In this document: positions 53,280 through 64,000 of the stretch, one piece after another
Position numbering within the stretch: the first letter of the stretch is position 1
Layout: every line of letters starts with the position of its first letter
Assembly: GCA_022559845.1 (NCBI GenBank)
Contig: CM040121.1
Location: 567,040,140-567,104,139, forward strand
Reading direction: 5' to 3'
DNA length: 64,000 nt
Source: Amorphophallus konjac
Taxonomy: Eukaryota > Streptophyta > Magnoliopsida > Alismatales > Araceae
The notes under the pieces: generated by a model
Told to the model about the DNA's origin: nothing
Databases searched by the model: none
Seen by the model: the letters and a program-made list of their open reading frames with translations, nothing else
Made by a program: the position numbers and the translations under genes

Positions 53280-54389
53280 GGGGCTTAAAAGTCAAACAAG
53301 TTACATCAATGATGAGTCGTCAATGTTGACTTTAGCAAAAGGTGTTTTGTCTTGTTCTCCCTTATACTGTGTATTCTCCTGTTGTGATAATTGAAATGCA
53401 ATTATGTTGCTTTGAGATAATGTTGTGCTAAATAATGAGTGTAGGTTTCACTAGTGGGCACCACTATCCCACCTCGACCCATCATATGTCACCTTTCGAT
53501 GATTGGTCCCACCATGTCATGCATTGTATTATATGATATTTACGATATTAGAACATGTCAAGGACCTTGCGACCTGAACAAATCTGGGGTTTGAGTTCCC
53601 CTTCAACAAAAACAATGATAATTTCAGAGGAATTTGGGTTGTACGGATAGGCCGTTAAGTTGTGAAAGCGTGGGGACGATGGCTCCATTCAGTGAGTTGG
53701 TGCGTGGATAAACGGGCCCCGGCTCAGTATCAACTCACCGGATCGATATCCTAACCCATTCTTAACAACTTGACAATATTATCCTTGGCTATTTTCTATT
53801 TTAGTTTGTTTTAAGTTTTCTTTTAAACCCAGCATGCATTCATGTAGGACTTTGATTCCATTGCGGAAGATCATCCAAAGTAATTCGATTGTGAAGGCCG
53901 CCGTGCTTAAGTCTTATAATATGAGATATTCCATTCCGAATGAAATACTGAGTTTCCTTGAGACAGCCCTGCGCTGTTCTTCCAAAAGAGACCCTTGTTC
54001 GGACTGATCCTCAAATATTCATATACTCTTACTCTATTTGACGCACCTTGGCCGCATCACTTCCACATTGGCTGGTAAACGCTCTCCAAAGGTGAAACCT
54101 GCAGGTTTACGACCTAGGTACTTCCACACAGAGAAGTTGGTCCCTTTTTTCTTCTTGTGCCTGAGCGCACATCTTCCCCTTCCTTGTTTGATTTTCGTCC
54201 AAACAATTGTTGAATTTGAAAGACCATCTTCAATGTCGCCTCATTGAGACTCTGAAAAATATTCCAAACCATAATGTTAAAAGCGTGTCTCATCACACCA
54301 TGGCATCTACTTTTCAGTCCACTCCCACTCTATTTTATTTCACCTCTATGCCACTCCATTACGTGCCACTCCCTTGCAAAGCAGACGCC
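53280..54389. other. Element A spacer between short antisense gene and 3' LTR
   Basis: No supported gene. Blocks at 53580-53760 and 54050-54110 are conserved with the complement of 17470-17660 and 17120-17190 in C. Confidence 0.5.
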
Positions 54390-54402
54390 AAGGCGGGATA
54401 AT
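54390..54402 (+). other. Element A polypurine tract
   Basis: AAGGCGGGATAAT directly before TGTAAACACGCC, paralleling the C tract at 16879-16891. The preceding GCAGACGCC is also shared. Confidence 0.7.
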
Positions 54403-54549
54403 TGTAAACACGCCGTTTTTGGCATTACCATGAGTAAATCTCATATTACACCATGATACCCTAAGGTTGTCTTCACATTTTCAATTACTTTGGTGATTTC
54501 CTAATTTTTTGAATTTTTTTAATATTTTTTTAAAATTTTCCATGAAAAA

Positions 54550-55045
54550 TCTTTGACGTGTCAAGCTGCTTTGACGTCTCAATTTGAGGTGTCAAGGTAC
54601 CTTGACGTCTTCATAAAAATATTTTTTATTATTTTTTATATTATTTTATATATTATTTTTAAATATTTTTTCTCCTTTTTTTAAAGTGGCAGGGTAACTG
54701 GACGCCTGTTTTAAAGGCGTCCAGGACCCTAGACGCCTCATTCAGAGCTTCGTGCAACACGCGGGCGACGCCGCTCCGGCCGGCTAGTTTGACGTTTCGA
54801 ATAAATCCAATCATGAAGACGTCATTGATCCTAGACGTGTTTTAGAAGTCAAAGTTAGGTGCGAAACCACTCGCTTTCCCCGCTGTCGACGGCTTTCGGC
54901 GCCGTTTTAATGGAAATTCATTGAGGCGTCAAGGGTCCTAGACGCCTCAATCAATAAAAAAATAATAAAAAAATCATGGGCTCGTCCAGTCAGTTGGACG
55001 CCTCAACATTGAGGCGTCCAGGACCATGGACGCCCCAATAATTTT
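54550..55045. repeat. Palindrome cluster in the A LTR
   Basis: Units such as TTGACGTGTCAA...TTGACGTCTCAA, AGGCGTCCAGG...CTAGACGCCT and GAGGCGTC...GACGCCTC, upstream of the TATA box as in the LTRs of B and C. Confidence 0.6.
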
Positions 55046-55667
55046 TTTCCCTATAAATAGGGACCCCCTCCCTCGAAATCAGAGTGCTTCAGATCCGACA
55101 GAGGAGAGGAAAACTCTACCGGATTCTTTTCTAACTCGTGGGTTTTGTAGGAGGAGGTTCTGCCAAATTTCCGGGTGCCCGCGTGAAAGGAAGGCAATCT
55201 TCATCCACCATGCTTCCACGACGTCCCCACGCTGCCGGAGCTCCACCGGATCACGTCATCGGCGCCTTCAATAAGCCACTCTCCCCCTTTCTCTTTTGCC
55301 ATTTCTATTGCATGCATCATCCGCCATTCGTCATCTCGCTTCTATTTTATGCACGTTTGCACGATCCTTCATCCATCATAACATTTTTCTCCTACTCGTG
55401 TCCGAGAGGGGTTTAAAAACAACACCAACCAGGTGTGTGTCTCACCATGATTTCGCTATTTTCATCACAAAGGATTGATACTACACTGCCATTTTTCTGA
55501 TTTATTTCCTCTTTGTCTATTTTCGCAAGGGTAACCAAAGAAGGACTTCTCCGTCGGCCCGCCGAAAGGAAAGGAATAAGCAACCCACCATTTCTCGCTT
55601 TTGAGGTAAACGCAATCACTCTTCTTATTTTTGGGGTCTCCAGCCCCTGGCGATCACATCATATTTT

Positions 55668-56115
55668 CGAGGCCGCGGCGAGTCACTTCCCGCTATGGCC
55701 GTTTGAATTCTGTCTTTAAAATTATGTCATATTCTCATCTCTTCGAGGCCTATATCCCACTGGAGCAATCTCCTGTGGTGGTGCTACAGTCGTTTAAATT
55801 CCGTCCTTTAAATTCTGCGCTATTCTCATCTCTTCGAGGCCTATATCCCACTGGAGCAATCTCCCGTGGTGGTGCTATGGCCGTTTAAATTCTATTCTTT
55901 AAATTCTGCATTATTCTCATCTCTTCGAGGCCTATATCCCACTGGAGCAATCTCCCGTGGCGGTGCTATGGCCATTTAAATTCCCATCTTTTAAATTCTG
56001 CACCATCCCCATCCCCCCGAGGTCGCGGAGAGTCATTTCCCACTATGACCGTTTAATCCCCGCCTTTATTACGCCATATCTATTCTGCATATCCCGCCGG
56101 AGTAATCTCCCGTGG
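55668..56115 (+). repeat. Tandem repeat, about 91-bp unit, five copies, in A LTR
   Basis: Units begin CGAGG at 55668, 55744, 55835, 55926 and 56018; central units share CCTATATCCCACTGGAGCAA. The two outer units are divergent and resemble each other (CGCGG..GAGTCA). Confidence 0.85.
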
Positions 56116-56140
56116 TGGTCTCTATCTCTCTCTCTTTCTA

Positions 56141-56980
56141 TGTTACAGCAAAATGAGCGCGCTTCGCTCCCCGCAGCATTCCGTGTGACGTCGCTCACAA
56201 CGGGAACGAGTGATTCCAGGAGCAAGCCATTTAGAGTTTGAAGGGGCGTGATCTCGCGCTTGTCCTGAGCTGGGAGGATGATCACCGAATAGTGAACTGC
56301 AGAGAAAGGGAAACGGATCAGGAGGCCTAGGGATGGCTCCCTAGGGAAAACCCTCCGATGCCTAAGTCAGTAGAGCAATGGTGGAAGGTATGGAGGGAGG
56401 TAGAAAGAGGTGCACGAGATCCCCCAACACCAAGGTGGTGAAGTGGTTCCTGCTCAGGGGATTTTAGGCGTGTATTGCCCTTACCTTCCACTGGAGGGAG
56501 TCCCTGGTTTATATAGTGTGCTCACCTTGTGAGTCCCGTAAGCTGAGGAGTTTCAGGCGGGAGTTACGTCCTCATCGTGGGATCTTTACGTCCTCATCGT
56601 GGGATCATGGGTCCCTTATCCTCATAAACTCCTGCTCATAAAGGGCTCTCAACGGCAGCGTGGATAAGTAATCGTCAGTCGGTCCGAGCATAAAAGGTGC
56701 CAACCCTGTCCGGGCGATAGGCATAGCTCGGATGAAGTCAGGTCGGAGTGGGCGCAGAGCGCTTGCCTCTATCCTGATGAAGGGATAACTCGGGCATGGG
56801 TCTTCCTCCGTTCTGACGCTCGGGCCTTCCGAGCCTAAGGGCCGCCGAGGAAGGGTGGGATCCCGAGTAATCTTTATTGGACTTTTTAGCCTAAGTGGGT
56901 TCTATGGGGCTGTCACTTGGATGAGCCAAGCCTCGTTTGGTCCTGATGGACCTAGTTCGGATGCTCTTAGATGGGCTACA
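56141..56980 (-). repeat. Element E 3' LTR (840 bp)
   Basis: Runs TGTTACA...GGCTACA on the + strand. The - strand has a TATA box CTATATAAA at 56508-56516, and downstream of it the words ACTTAGGCATCGGAGGG, common in plant Tat-type LTRs. The purine tract GGAGAGGGGGATTTC (complement of 56981-56995) abuts the right end, so E reads on the - strand and its body continues to the right. Its far end is outside the window. Confidence 0.65.
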
Positions 56981-56995
56981 GAAATCCCCCTCTCC
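56981..56995 (-). other. Element E polypurine tract
   Basis: GGAGAGGGGGATTTC on the - strand, directly before TGTAGCCCATC, the start of the E 3' LTR. Confidence 0.65.
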
Positions 56996-57301
56996 ACTTA
57001 TCCCCCTCATACTCCCGAGCTTTAGTAAGCTCGGAAGAGTAGCGGTTTGGGGTTTTGGACCAGCGTGGCTCAGGTGGGCGGAGATCTGGCGGTATTAGGA
57101 AGTCACGTGTCGTGGTCACCTGGGCCCGTGTTAATGATGATCCTGACGGATTTGAACTGAAGGGCCCCCCTTTTCTCGGAGGTCGGAACGACGCGCCGCC
57201 TCTCACGTGGGGATATAGACGTTGGGCGTTTGTTGTCATTCCAGACTCCCTTCGTCTTTAGGGTTTTGGCTCTCCTCCGTTCTTACTTTTGGGGCTCTTC
57301 G

Positions 57302-57561
57302 ATGCGCCGTGAGGACGCGACGGAAGAGCAGAGGCTTGCAGCGGCGTTCGAGGAGTTGGCGGAGATAACCGCGGAGGCAGTCCGGCGGCTTCCTCCTCCC
57401 CCGGAATCTTCAGGGTCTCGAGATCGCCTTTCCTCAAACTCTTCTCCGATTTCCATGGCGGACCAGTGCTCGGATGTTGAGGAGTGGGAGGACGAGTCGG
57501 TGGTGAAGGCGCCGGTTCCAAACTGTAGCGAACTAAGGGAGGCGGATGTGAGAAGGCTGGA
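57302..57561 (+). pseudogene. N-terminal fragment of an antisense gene carried by element E, cut by element D
   Basis: Open from MRREDATEEQRLAAAFEEL to the D boundary; Ser/Pro and acidic stretches (RLPPPPESSGSRD, DVEEWEDESVV, SELREADVRRL). It lies just inside the 3' LTR of E on the opposite strand, the same place as the antisense genes in A and C. The layout resembles proteins of the putative gypsy-type transposon family (Transposase_28), but the fragment is too short to prove this. The open frame starts earlier, at 57230, without clear content. Confidence 0.4.
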
Positions 57562-59673
57562 TGATGCGGGACGGACCACGGACTCGACTCGAATTATGAA
57601 TGCGATCCTCGGACTCTAGATGAGCTCGCGATTGTCCCTTAGCGAGGGAAGCGTCGGACGTGCACGGTTGAGAAACCGGCAGTGAGCTAGGGTGGTCAGC
57701 TCTCTCTTGTGCCCGGATCGGGTCACGAGGCGGTCACGCTCTCTCTCGCAGCAGCGGTGCTATCACAATATATAGCGAGTTACGGTCCTAGCATGATATC
57801 TAGCAGCGGCATAAACAAGTATATATGAATAAAGCAAATGCCGAGTGTAGGAGCGAACACGATACCTCCACGCTCTCGGCGTGGGGAAGACGGACCCGGC
57901 CGAACTCGTACTCCCGGGATAAGTAATACACAAATATTACAGCAAAGAACTACTGCCCACTCCACGCAGGGAGGTAAAGGGCTAGACAAGTGGGCCCGGG
58001 AGGACCGATTCCGGGTTGACGGGCAGCTTCTTGTGTTGATTCGGCTGCACGCGTGCTCGCGACCGCGGGGCCCACGTACTGGTCGGAGGGGCCGTGTGGG
58101 ACCGGGCGGCACCGCTGTAGTGGGGACGCTTGGAGGAGTGCTCCCCTAGGGTGGCGGCGCGCTGGATCGTCGGTCGGAAGCCGGGCGGCTCCGATCGTCA
58201 CCCGTCGGAATAACCGGCCACGGACCTGCACTTGCTGTTTTCAGGCGCGCTACCCGACGAGATCGCTTGCTGGGACCAGCACCGATATCGAAATGTGACG
58301 AAACCAGCGCCGTTGGAAAGATGCTTTGAAGTGCTTCAACCTAGTGGCCTTCAGAAAAATTCATCAGATCTGTGTTTCTGATGGACGAATTATGAAAGCT
58401 GATGTTCTTAGTTTCAGATCTGCTCAGGTAGAAACTGAGTTTCCTGTAAATCGGCGTTGACCGATTGGTAGACCTCCGAATCTGAAGTTGGGTTCTTCAG
58501 CAACGTTGTATAGGTTCAAGAGAGGAAACCAGGGATATTTTTAGATCTAGAAAATATGGAAGTTTAGATTTTCTAGAGAGTTTATACTGGCGAAGGGTCG
58601 GATCTGAACTGAGGCAGACAGAACAGATTTGGGAACTTGGGCGAATTTTAGAAAATATGTGGAGGGCTGATGAAAAATTAAGAAAATTCGTGGTGATAGG
58701 GGAAGGTGGATAGAACTTTCAATAAATTTGGGATCTCTTGGAAAAATCAAAAAGTGATTGGGAGATGGAAAACTCAAGGTTGCTGTCACTGTAGATAGAA
58801 ACCTGGCAGAACTGGAATGAAAGGTTGGACGAAAATGTAAAAATAGATTTCGGAGACTAGAGGCCAAACCAATTTTTATGGAGAGAGGTGGGAACCTCTG
58901 GAACATACCCTAAAAATCCCAACTCAATAAGATCTCGGAGGTGTGAGCAGAAATTTGTGGAAGATGCTACTATCCTGAATGGACAGAACTCCGACGAAGG
59001 CTTCGCGGCGGCTCGATGGCGGCACGAACGGCGGCGGCGGCGGCACAGACCAAAACCTGAGATAGAGGAGAAGGAATAGAAGGGATACCACTCTAGAAAT
59101 GGGGTTGGGGAAGATGAAACCAGAGGGGGAGGGAGAGGGGCGCACCAAGCTCTTGGGCTCTCCAAGAAATTTCAACAATTCTTCTATCATTAATTCCACA
59201 AAATGAGAAATACATGCTATATATAGTAAAGGGAAAAAGACCTCTAATGCCCCTAGATCTAGGGTTTAGAACTACTTTGTTCTAATCAAGTTTTATAAAA
59301 ATAAAATGGAAAAAAAGGGAGGGGGGTGCCCCCTTGACCAAGGGGGGGGGGGCAAGTTGGAAAGGTAGGTAACCTACCTTTGAAAATTTAATCCCTTTGT
59401 CTACCCATGTGTCATTTGACATTCAACCCTTCTAGAAGCCACCTAGTATGGTTTGACCAGCCCCACATGGCCTAGGTGGACCAATGGGAAAGGACTGGGG
59501 GGCCCCTTACTGGACCTACTAGCAAATTACATAGAAACCCACACAATCCAAGGGAATAACGCATTGTCTTACAAAGCCTTACACTTGCGCATATACTTTC
59601 CCATGGATATAAAAATAAACTAAAGGACATAAGTGCAAAATAAAATGTACATGCTCGGCGTCGATTCCCATCA
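57562..59673 (-). repeat. Element D 3' LTR (2112 bp)
   Basis: Begins TGATGCGGGACGG, ends TTCCCATCA. TATA box ATATATAG on the - strand near 59216-59225. It contains G-run segments at 59321-59350. The short open frames in it are repeated in the other LTR and are not genes. Confidence 0.85.
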
Positions 59674-59682
59674 ACTCTCCCC
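59674..59682 (-). other. Element D polypurine tract
   Basis: GGGGAGAGT on the - strand beside the LTR start TGATGGGAATC. Confidence 0.65.
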
Positions 59683-60194
59683 GGGTGGGAGGAACTCGAC
59701 CCCGTCGAGTAAGAGGTGCGGCTGCTCGAGTACTCCGGCGGATCCGTCACCGTGCCAAGTAACGCGGGTATGCTCCACTCCAAGTGACCATCGCCTGCTC
59801 ATTCCATATATACTCGATATGCACAAGCTGCTATGGGCTAGAGGTGGACACTCCGAGTGGTGCACTCTCAAAAGGGGAGGTGGCGGCTCGAAGACTCACT
59901 AGGAATCACCGTTGGGCCCCTGTAGGTGACTTGATCCGGGTATAGAACTGATCCCATACTCTTCGAGCGAATCCACTCACCTCTCAAGGGACAGACATCA
60001 ACGAGCTTGCATAAGGCACATGCAGACTGACCATGCACTAACACACGTATGCAAACAACATAAACAATCGACTCAAAACACACCACGCCAACAAACCACA
60101 CAAAGAAGAAACATACTGACTCATATATGACCCTAGACTTAAGACGGTAACATCAAGCCCACTAAGTGGCTGCATCCTGAGTTGCGGCAAGCTC
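59683..60194 (-). other. Element D untranslated region between gag and 3' LTR
   Basis: About 0.5 kb without a supported ORF; no protease or polymerase motif seen on the - strand. Confidence 0.6.
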
Positions 60195-61788
60195 CTAAGC
60201 TTCATGCTCATCGACGAGTTCCGGATCGGCCTCATAGTAAACAATCTCGAGCCCAGAAGGCGAGGCCTCTTCAACCCCTAGGGTTAGTGTGGCACGAGTG
60301 GGACACTGGTTGGCAAAGTGAGAAAAACCCATGGCAATGGAAACACTGTAGACGGGACCTACTACTCTCTCCAATGAGAGGGGCCTTATCCTTATCCTCC
60401 CGACGGGTAGGGGGTGTGGGCAACAAGGGTGGAGGTGTAGGTGCCGGGGGTAACAGTGGTGGGGGTGTCGGTGCCAGAGGATGGGCTATGGGTGCCGGGG
60501 GACGGGCAACGGGTGCAGGTGGTTGGGGTGGAGGTAGATCCCATGGTGGGGGAGGTCGAGGTCTAGGAGTGAAGTGCCCCTGACGGGCGGGCTCATGAGG
60601 ACGAGCCATGGGTCCCCTCGGGTATGAGCCTAAGGAGCCACGTGAATCAGCACTACGAGGAGGAGCGGAGCCCCACCGTGGAATAGACTCGAACTCTCCC
60701 TCGAATTACTCCATCTCTAGATCAACTTGGTATGCATCCTCCAACTTGTCCACCTTGCGGCGGAGAAGCTCATACCTTAGGTGCGGTCGTAGACCACGCC
60801 GAAATCGAGAGATAGTAAGAGAGTCTTCCTCCGTGGCATCACATCGCAAGTAGTATTCATCGAACTCGGTGATGTAGTCAGAGACGGACCGGTCTCCTTG
60901 GGTGAGACTTTGCCACCGTTCTATGAGACGTTGGCGGTAGGAGGTAGGGAGGTACTTCTTCCTAAGCTTTTCCCTCATCTCGGTCCAAGTATCGATCGGG
61001 GGTTCATGACGATGAAACAATAGGTTCTCCATGTTCCTCCAATAGGTTTGTGCTTGGCCTAAAAGTTTCATCCTGGCGAACTTGACCTTCCGTTGGTCCG
61101 ACATCTCGAACCACTCAAAATATCGGTCCATGTCAGCCTCCCAATCAAGATAGACCTTTGGGTCTAAGGACCCGTCAAAGGTGGGAGGGTCTGCCCGAAC
61201 GGTCCTAAGGGCCCGTTCATCCATATCTTGGTCGTGGGTACGCCGTGTAGGGCGACGATCACGACCATGTCCCCGATGCTCATTATCGGACTCATAATCA
61301 TGCACCTCGGGGACTTCGTGCCTCCTAACAGCTACCCCTTGAACCCTTGGAGTCGCGGGTTGGTGAACCGACTCCGGTTGAACTTGTGTAGGTGGGACGG
61401 GTGCCTGGACTGGGGCAATCGGGTGTGCCTCAGCTGGACCTCTCTATAGTGCGTCAACTCTCCCGACTAATCCCTGAACGGATTGGTTCGACCCAGCGGC
61501 CCTATCCTCTACGGCCTTCATCCTCTCTTCTAGGCGGGTGTCTAGGCCATTCACTCGTGTACTCAACCCTTCCATCCTATCCATTCGAGTACTCAACTCA
61601 TCCATTTGTGTACCTAACCCATCGATACGTGTATTCAATCCTTGCATTTGCCCCATAAGGTTTTGGAACATTTCGGCCACAGCTGACGCATCGAGACTAG
61701 TGGCTCGGGGATCCGCCATAGGTGGTGGTGGGAGTGAGTACTGTGTACCTCTACGAGTGGGCATGCAAGCACACAGAGTAGGAGACAC
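60195..61788 (-). pseudogene. gag: Element D gag, broken
   Basis: A coiled-coil N-terminus (GLNTRIDGLGTQMDELSTRM) at 61444-61788 ends at a TAG at 61444-61446. In the same frame, 60706-61305 holds the retrotransposon gag domain (PPTFDGSLDPKVYLDWEADM, MREKLRKKYLPTSYRQRL, VSDYITEFDEYYLRCD), similar to chromovirus gag. A second stop lies at 60706-60708, then a Pro-rich linker (60340-60600) in the same frame. The zinc knuckle begins CFHC near 60340 and is split by a one-base shift in a T run at about 60325, its second half lying in the next frame. The reading would end at 60195. Three lesions: not functional. Confidence 0.8.
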
Positions 61789-62072
61789 CGACTAATGCAA
61801 ATGCACACTACAAGATGATGCACCTAGACTTAACCAAAACTCGGCACGTGGCGGAGTTAATCGATCCGAAAATCACTCGCGTAAGTGTGCGGCCTTCCCG
61901 ATAGGCGTAGCCTAACGTTCGGACAACACCTTTTGATATACCGAGTAAAGGGATGTAAATGCAACCCGAAAGACACTTTTTTTTGTTTTAAAATATGATG
62001 ATTCTAGACTCGACTTAGATCGTGCAATACTTATGCAATGACAGATGCAACGACTACCCTAGACTCAACTTC
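61789..62072 (-). other. Element D leader
   Basis: Short untranslated region between primer-binding site and gag, no ORF. Confidence 0.6.
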
Positions 62073-62084
62073 GCTCTGATACCA
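62073..62084 (-). other. Element D primer-binding site, initiator tRNA-Met type
   Basis: TGGTATCAGAGC on the - strand, the standard plant initiator tRNA-Met primer site, 3 nt from the LTR. Confidence 0.9.
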
Positions 62085-62087
62085 AAT

Positions 62088-64000
62088 TGATGCGGGACGG
62101 ACCACGGACTCGACTCGAATTATGAATGCGATCCTCGGACTCTAGACGAGCTCACGATTGTCCCTTAGCGAGGGAAGCGTCGGACGTGCGCGGTTGAGAA
62201 ACCGGCAGTGAGCTAGGGTGGTCGGCTCTCTCTTGTGCCCGGATCGGGTCACGGGGCGGTCACGCTCTCTCTCGCAGCAGCGGTGCTATCACAATATATA
62301 GCGAGCTACGGTCCTAGCATGATATCTAGCAGCGGCATAAACAAGTATATATGAATAAAACAAATGCCGAGTGTAGGAGCGAACATGATACCTCCACGCT
62401 CTCGGCGTGGGGAAGACGGACCCGGCCGAACTCGTACTCCAGGGACAAGTAATACATAAATATTACAGCAAAGAACTACTGCCCACTCCACGCAGGGAGG
62501 TAAAGGGCTACACAAGTGGGCCCGAGAGGACCGATTCCGGGTTGACGGGCAGCTTCTTGTGTTGATTCGGCTGCACGCGTGCTCGCGACCGCTGGGCCCA
62601 CGTACTGGTCGGAGGGGCCGCGTGGGACCGGGCGGCACCGCTGTAGTGGGGATGCCTGGAGGAGTGCTCCCCTAGGGTGGCGGCGCGCTGGAACGTCGGT
62701 CGGAAGCTGGGCGGCTCCGATCGTCACCCGCCGGAATAACCAGCCAGGGACCTGCACTTGCTGTTTTTAGGCGCGCTACCCGACGAGATCGCTTGCTGCG
62801 ACCAGCACCGATGTCGGAATGTGACGAAACCAGCGCCGTTGGAAAGATGCTTCGAAGTGCTTCAACCTAGTGGCCTTCAGAAAAATTCATCAGATCCGTG
62901 TTTCTGATGGACAAATTATGAAAGCTGCTGTTCTTAGTTTCAGAACTGCTCAGGTAGAAACTGAGTTTCCTGTAAATCGGCATTGACCGGTTGGTAGACC
63001 TCCGAATCTGAAGTTGGGTTCTTCAGTAACATTGTAGAGGTTCAAGAGAGGAAACCAGGGATATTTTTAGATCTAGAAAATATGGAAGTTTGGATTTTCT
63101 AGAGAGTTTATACTGGCGAAGGGTCGGATCTGGACTGAGGCAGACATAACAGATTTGGGAACTTGGGAGAATTTTAGAAAATATGTGGAGGGCTGACAAA
63201 AAATCAAGGAAATTCGTGGTGATAGGGGAAGGTGGACAGAACTTCCAGTAAATTTAGAAGCTCCTGAAAAAATAAAAAGTGGTCAGGATATGGAAAACTC
63301 AGGGTTACTATCACTGTAAACAGAAACCTGGCAGAACTGGAATGAAAGGTTGGACGAAAATGTAAAAATGGATTTCGGAGACTAGAGGCCAAACCAATTT
63401 TTCTGGAGGGAGGTGGGAACCTTCAGAACACACCCTAAAAATCTCAGCTCAAGAAGATCTCGGAAGTGTGAGCAGAAATTCGTGGAAAATGCTACTATCC
63501 TGAATGGACAGAACTCCGACGAAGGCTTCGCGGCGGCTCGATGGGGGCACGAACTGCGACGGCACAGACCAAAACCTGAGATAGAGGGGAGGGAATAGAA
63601 GGGATACTACTCTAGAAATGGGGTTGGAGAAGATGAAACCAAAGGGGGAGGGAGAGGGGCGCACCAAGCTCTTGGGCTCTCCAAGAAATTTCAACAATTC
63701 TTCTATCATTAATTCCACAAAATGAGAAATACATGCTATATATAGTAAAGGGAAAAAGACCTCTAATGCCCCTAGATCTAGGGTTTAGAACTAATTTGTT
63801 CTAATCAAATTTTACAGAAATAAAATGGAAAAAAAGGGCGGGGGGCTCCCCCTTGACCAAGGGGGGGGGGACAAGTTGGAAAGGTAGATAACCTACCTTT
63901 GAAAATTTAATCCCTTTGTCTACCCATGTGTCATTTGACATTCAACCCTTCTAGAAGTCACCTAGGATGGTTTGACCAGCCCCACATGGCCTAGGTGGAC
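62088..64000 (-). repeat. Element D 5' LTR, truncated by window end
   Basis: Starts TGATGCGGGACGG and matches 57562 to about 59482 with scattered substitutions and small indels. TATA box near 63736-63745. About 190 bp of it are missing beyond the window. Confidence 0.9.

Larger units (their letters stand above)
1..56140 (+). mobile_element. Element A: Ty3/gypsy retrotransposon, Tat lineage (5' LTR outside window)
   Basis: Outermost element, read on the + strand in two blocks, 1-4328 and 37139-56140, separated by the B/C insertion. Order: leader, gag, protease with G-patch, linker, reverse transcriptase, RNase H, a second archaeal-type RNase H, integrase, antisense PMD gene cluster, purine tract, 3' LTR. 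The double RNase H and the antisense genes between integrase and 3' LTR are known traits of the Tat/Ogre branch. Without insertions the visible part exceeds 23 kb, large for an LTR element. gag-pol has several frameshifts and stops, so it is no longer autonomous. Its 3' LTR is itself cut by element E at 56141. Joining of the two blocks is supported by the CATAC duplication and by the protein order matching intact C. Confidence 0.85.
54403..56140 (+). repeat. Element A 3' LTR (at least 1738 bp, interrupted by element E)
   Basis: Starts TGTAAACACGCC. TATA box CTATAAATAG at 55051-55060, about 650 bp in, matching the C LTR layout. Downstream, GCAAGGGTAACCAAAG (about 55525) and CTGGCGATCACATC (about 55648) match the C LTR. 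The 91-bp tandem array lies beyond. The 3' end is not seen because E begins at 56141. Confidence 0.75.
57562..64000 (-). mobile_element. Element D: gag-only LTR retrotransposon (non-autonomous), right end beyond window
   Basis: LTRs at 57562-59673 and 62088 onward, internal region only 2.4 kb with a chromovirus-like gag and no pol. Primer site for initiator tRNA-Met. LTR ends form the inverted repeat TGATG/CATCA. The two LTRs differ at several per cent by eye (seven changes in the first 220 bp), so D is older than C. The insertion site would be CTGGA (57557-57561); the second copy is outside. Elements of this kind have been called TR-GAG and need a partner for pol. Confidence 0.85.

Noticed and set aside
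57780..58231. Open frames of about 100 codons repeated at 62306-62757
   Set aside because: Both copies lie in the LTRs of D and have biased, unrecognisable composition.

Overview
This is a plant nuclear genomic window made almost entirely of nested LTR retrotransposons. I recognise no ordinary host gene, rRNA, tRNA or bacterial feature. The plant assignment rests on Ty3/gypsy elements of the Athila, Tat and chromovirus types, primer-binding sites matching the 3' ends of plant tRNA-Asp and initiator tRNA-Met, spliceosomal introns, and genes of the plant mobile domain (PMD) family. The species cannot be told from the sequence.

Layout. Five elements (named A to E here) are nested. Element A (+ strand, Tat lineage) is the host of the others: its leader and gag-protease lie at 1-4328, the rest of its pol at 37139-41448, a cluster of antisense genes at 43659-53157, and its 3' LTR starts at 54403. 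Its 5' LTR is upstream of the window. Element B (- strand, Athila type, own length about 11.9 kb) entered A between duplicated CATAC sites (4324-4328 and 37134-37138). Element C (- strand, Tat lineage, 20.9 kb, 15511-36450) entered the 5' LTR of B between duplicated GAGAC sites (15506-15510 and 36451-36455). Element E (- strand) entered the 3' LTR of A at 56141. Element D (- strand, gag-only, 57562 to beyond the end) entered a gene carried by E.

The most interesting content is the cargo of A and C. Both carry, between integrase and 3' LTR and on the strand opposite to gag-pol, a compact two-exon PMD-like gene coding for exactly 435 residues in each element (18386-19804 in C, 51771-53157 in A), and a longer multi-exon PMD/coiled-coil gene (20466-24034 in C; several copies in A). 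Every intron I could place is phase 0. The short gene is intact in both elements although the gag-pol of A is badly broken. In A the long gene has become an array, and one copy (43659-45976) is a chimera: promoter and first exon of the short gene joined to exons 2 onward of the long gene, open for 616 codons.

A second theme is structural. The non-coding parts of A, B and C (LTRs, leaders, the first intron and flanks of the antisense genes) are built from dozens of short imperfect palindromes spaced roughly 40-70 bp apart. The arms differ between elements (ACGCC/GGCGT in C, AGCGAC/GTCGCT in B, GACGC/GCGTC in A) while the hairpin layout stays the same. A leader block of about 150 nt is also shared by the Athila element and both Tat elements, and a 12-bp inverted repeat is conserved in A and C just beyond the 3' end of the antisense gene cluster. 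All alignments, counts and identity statements were made by eye.
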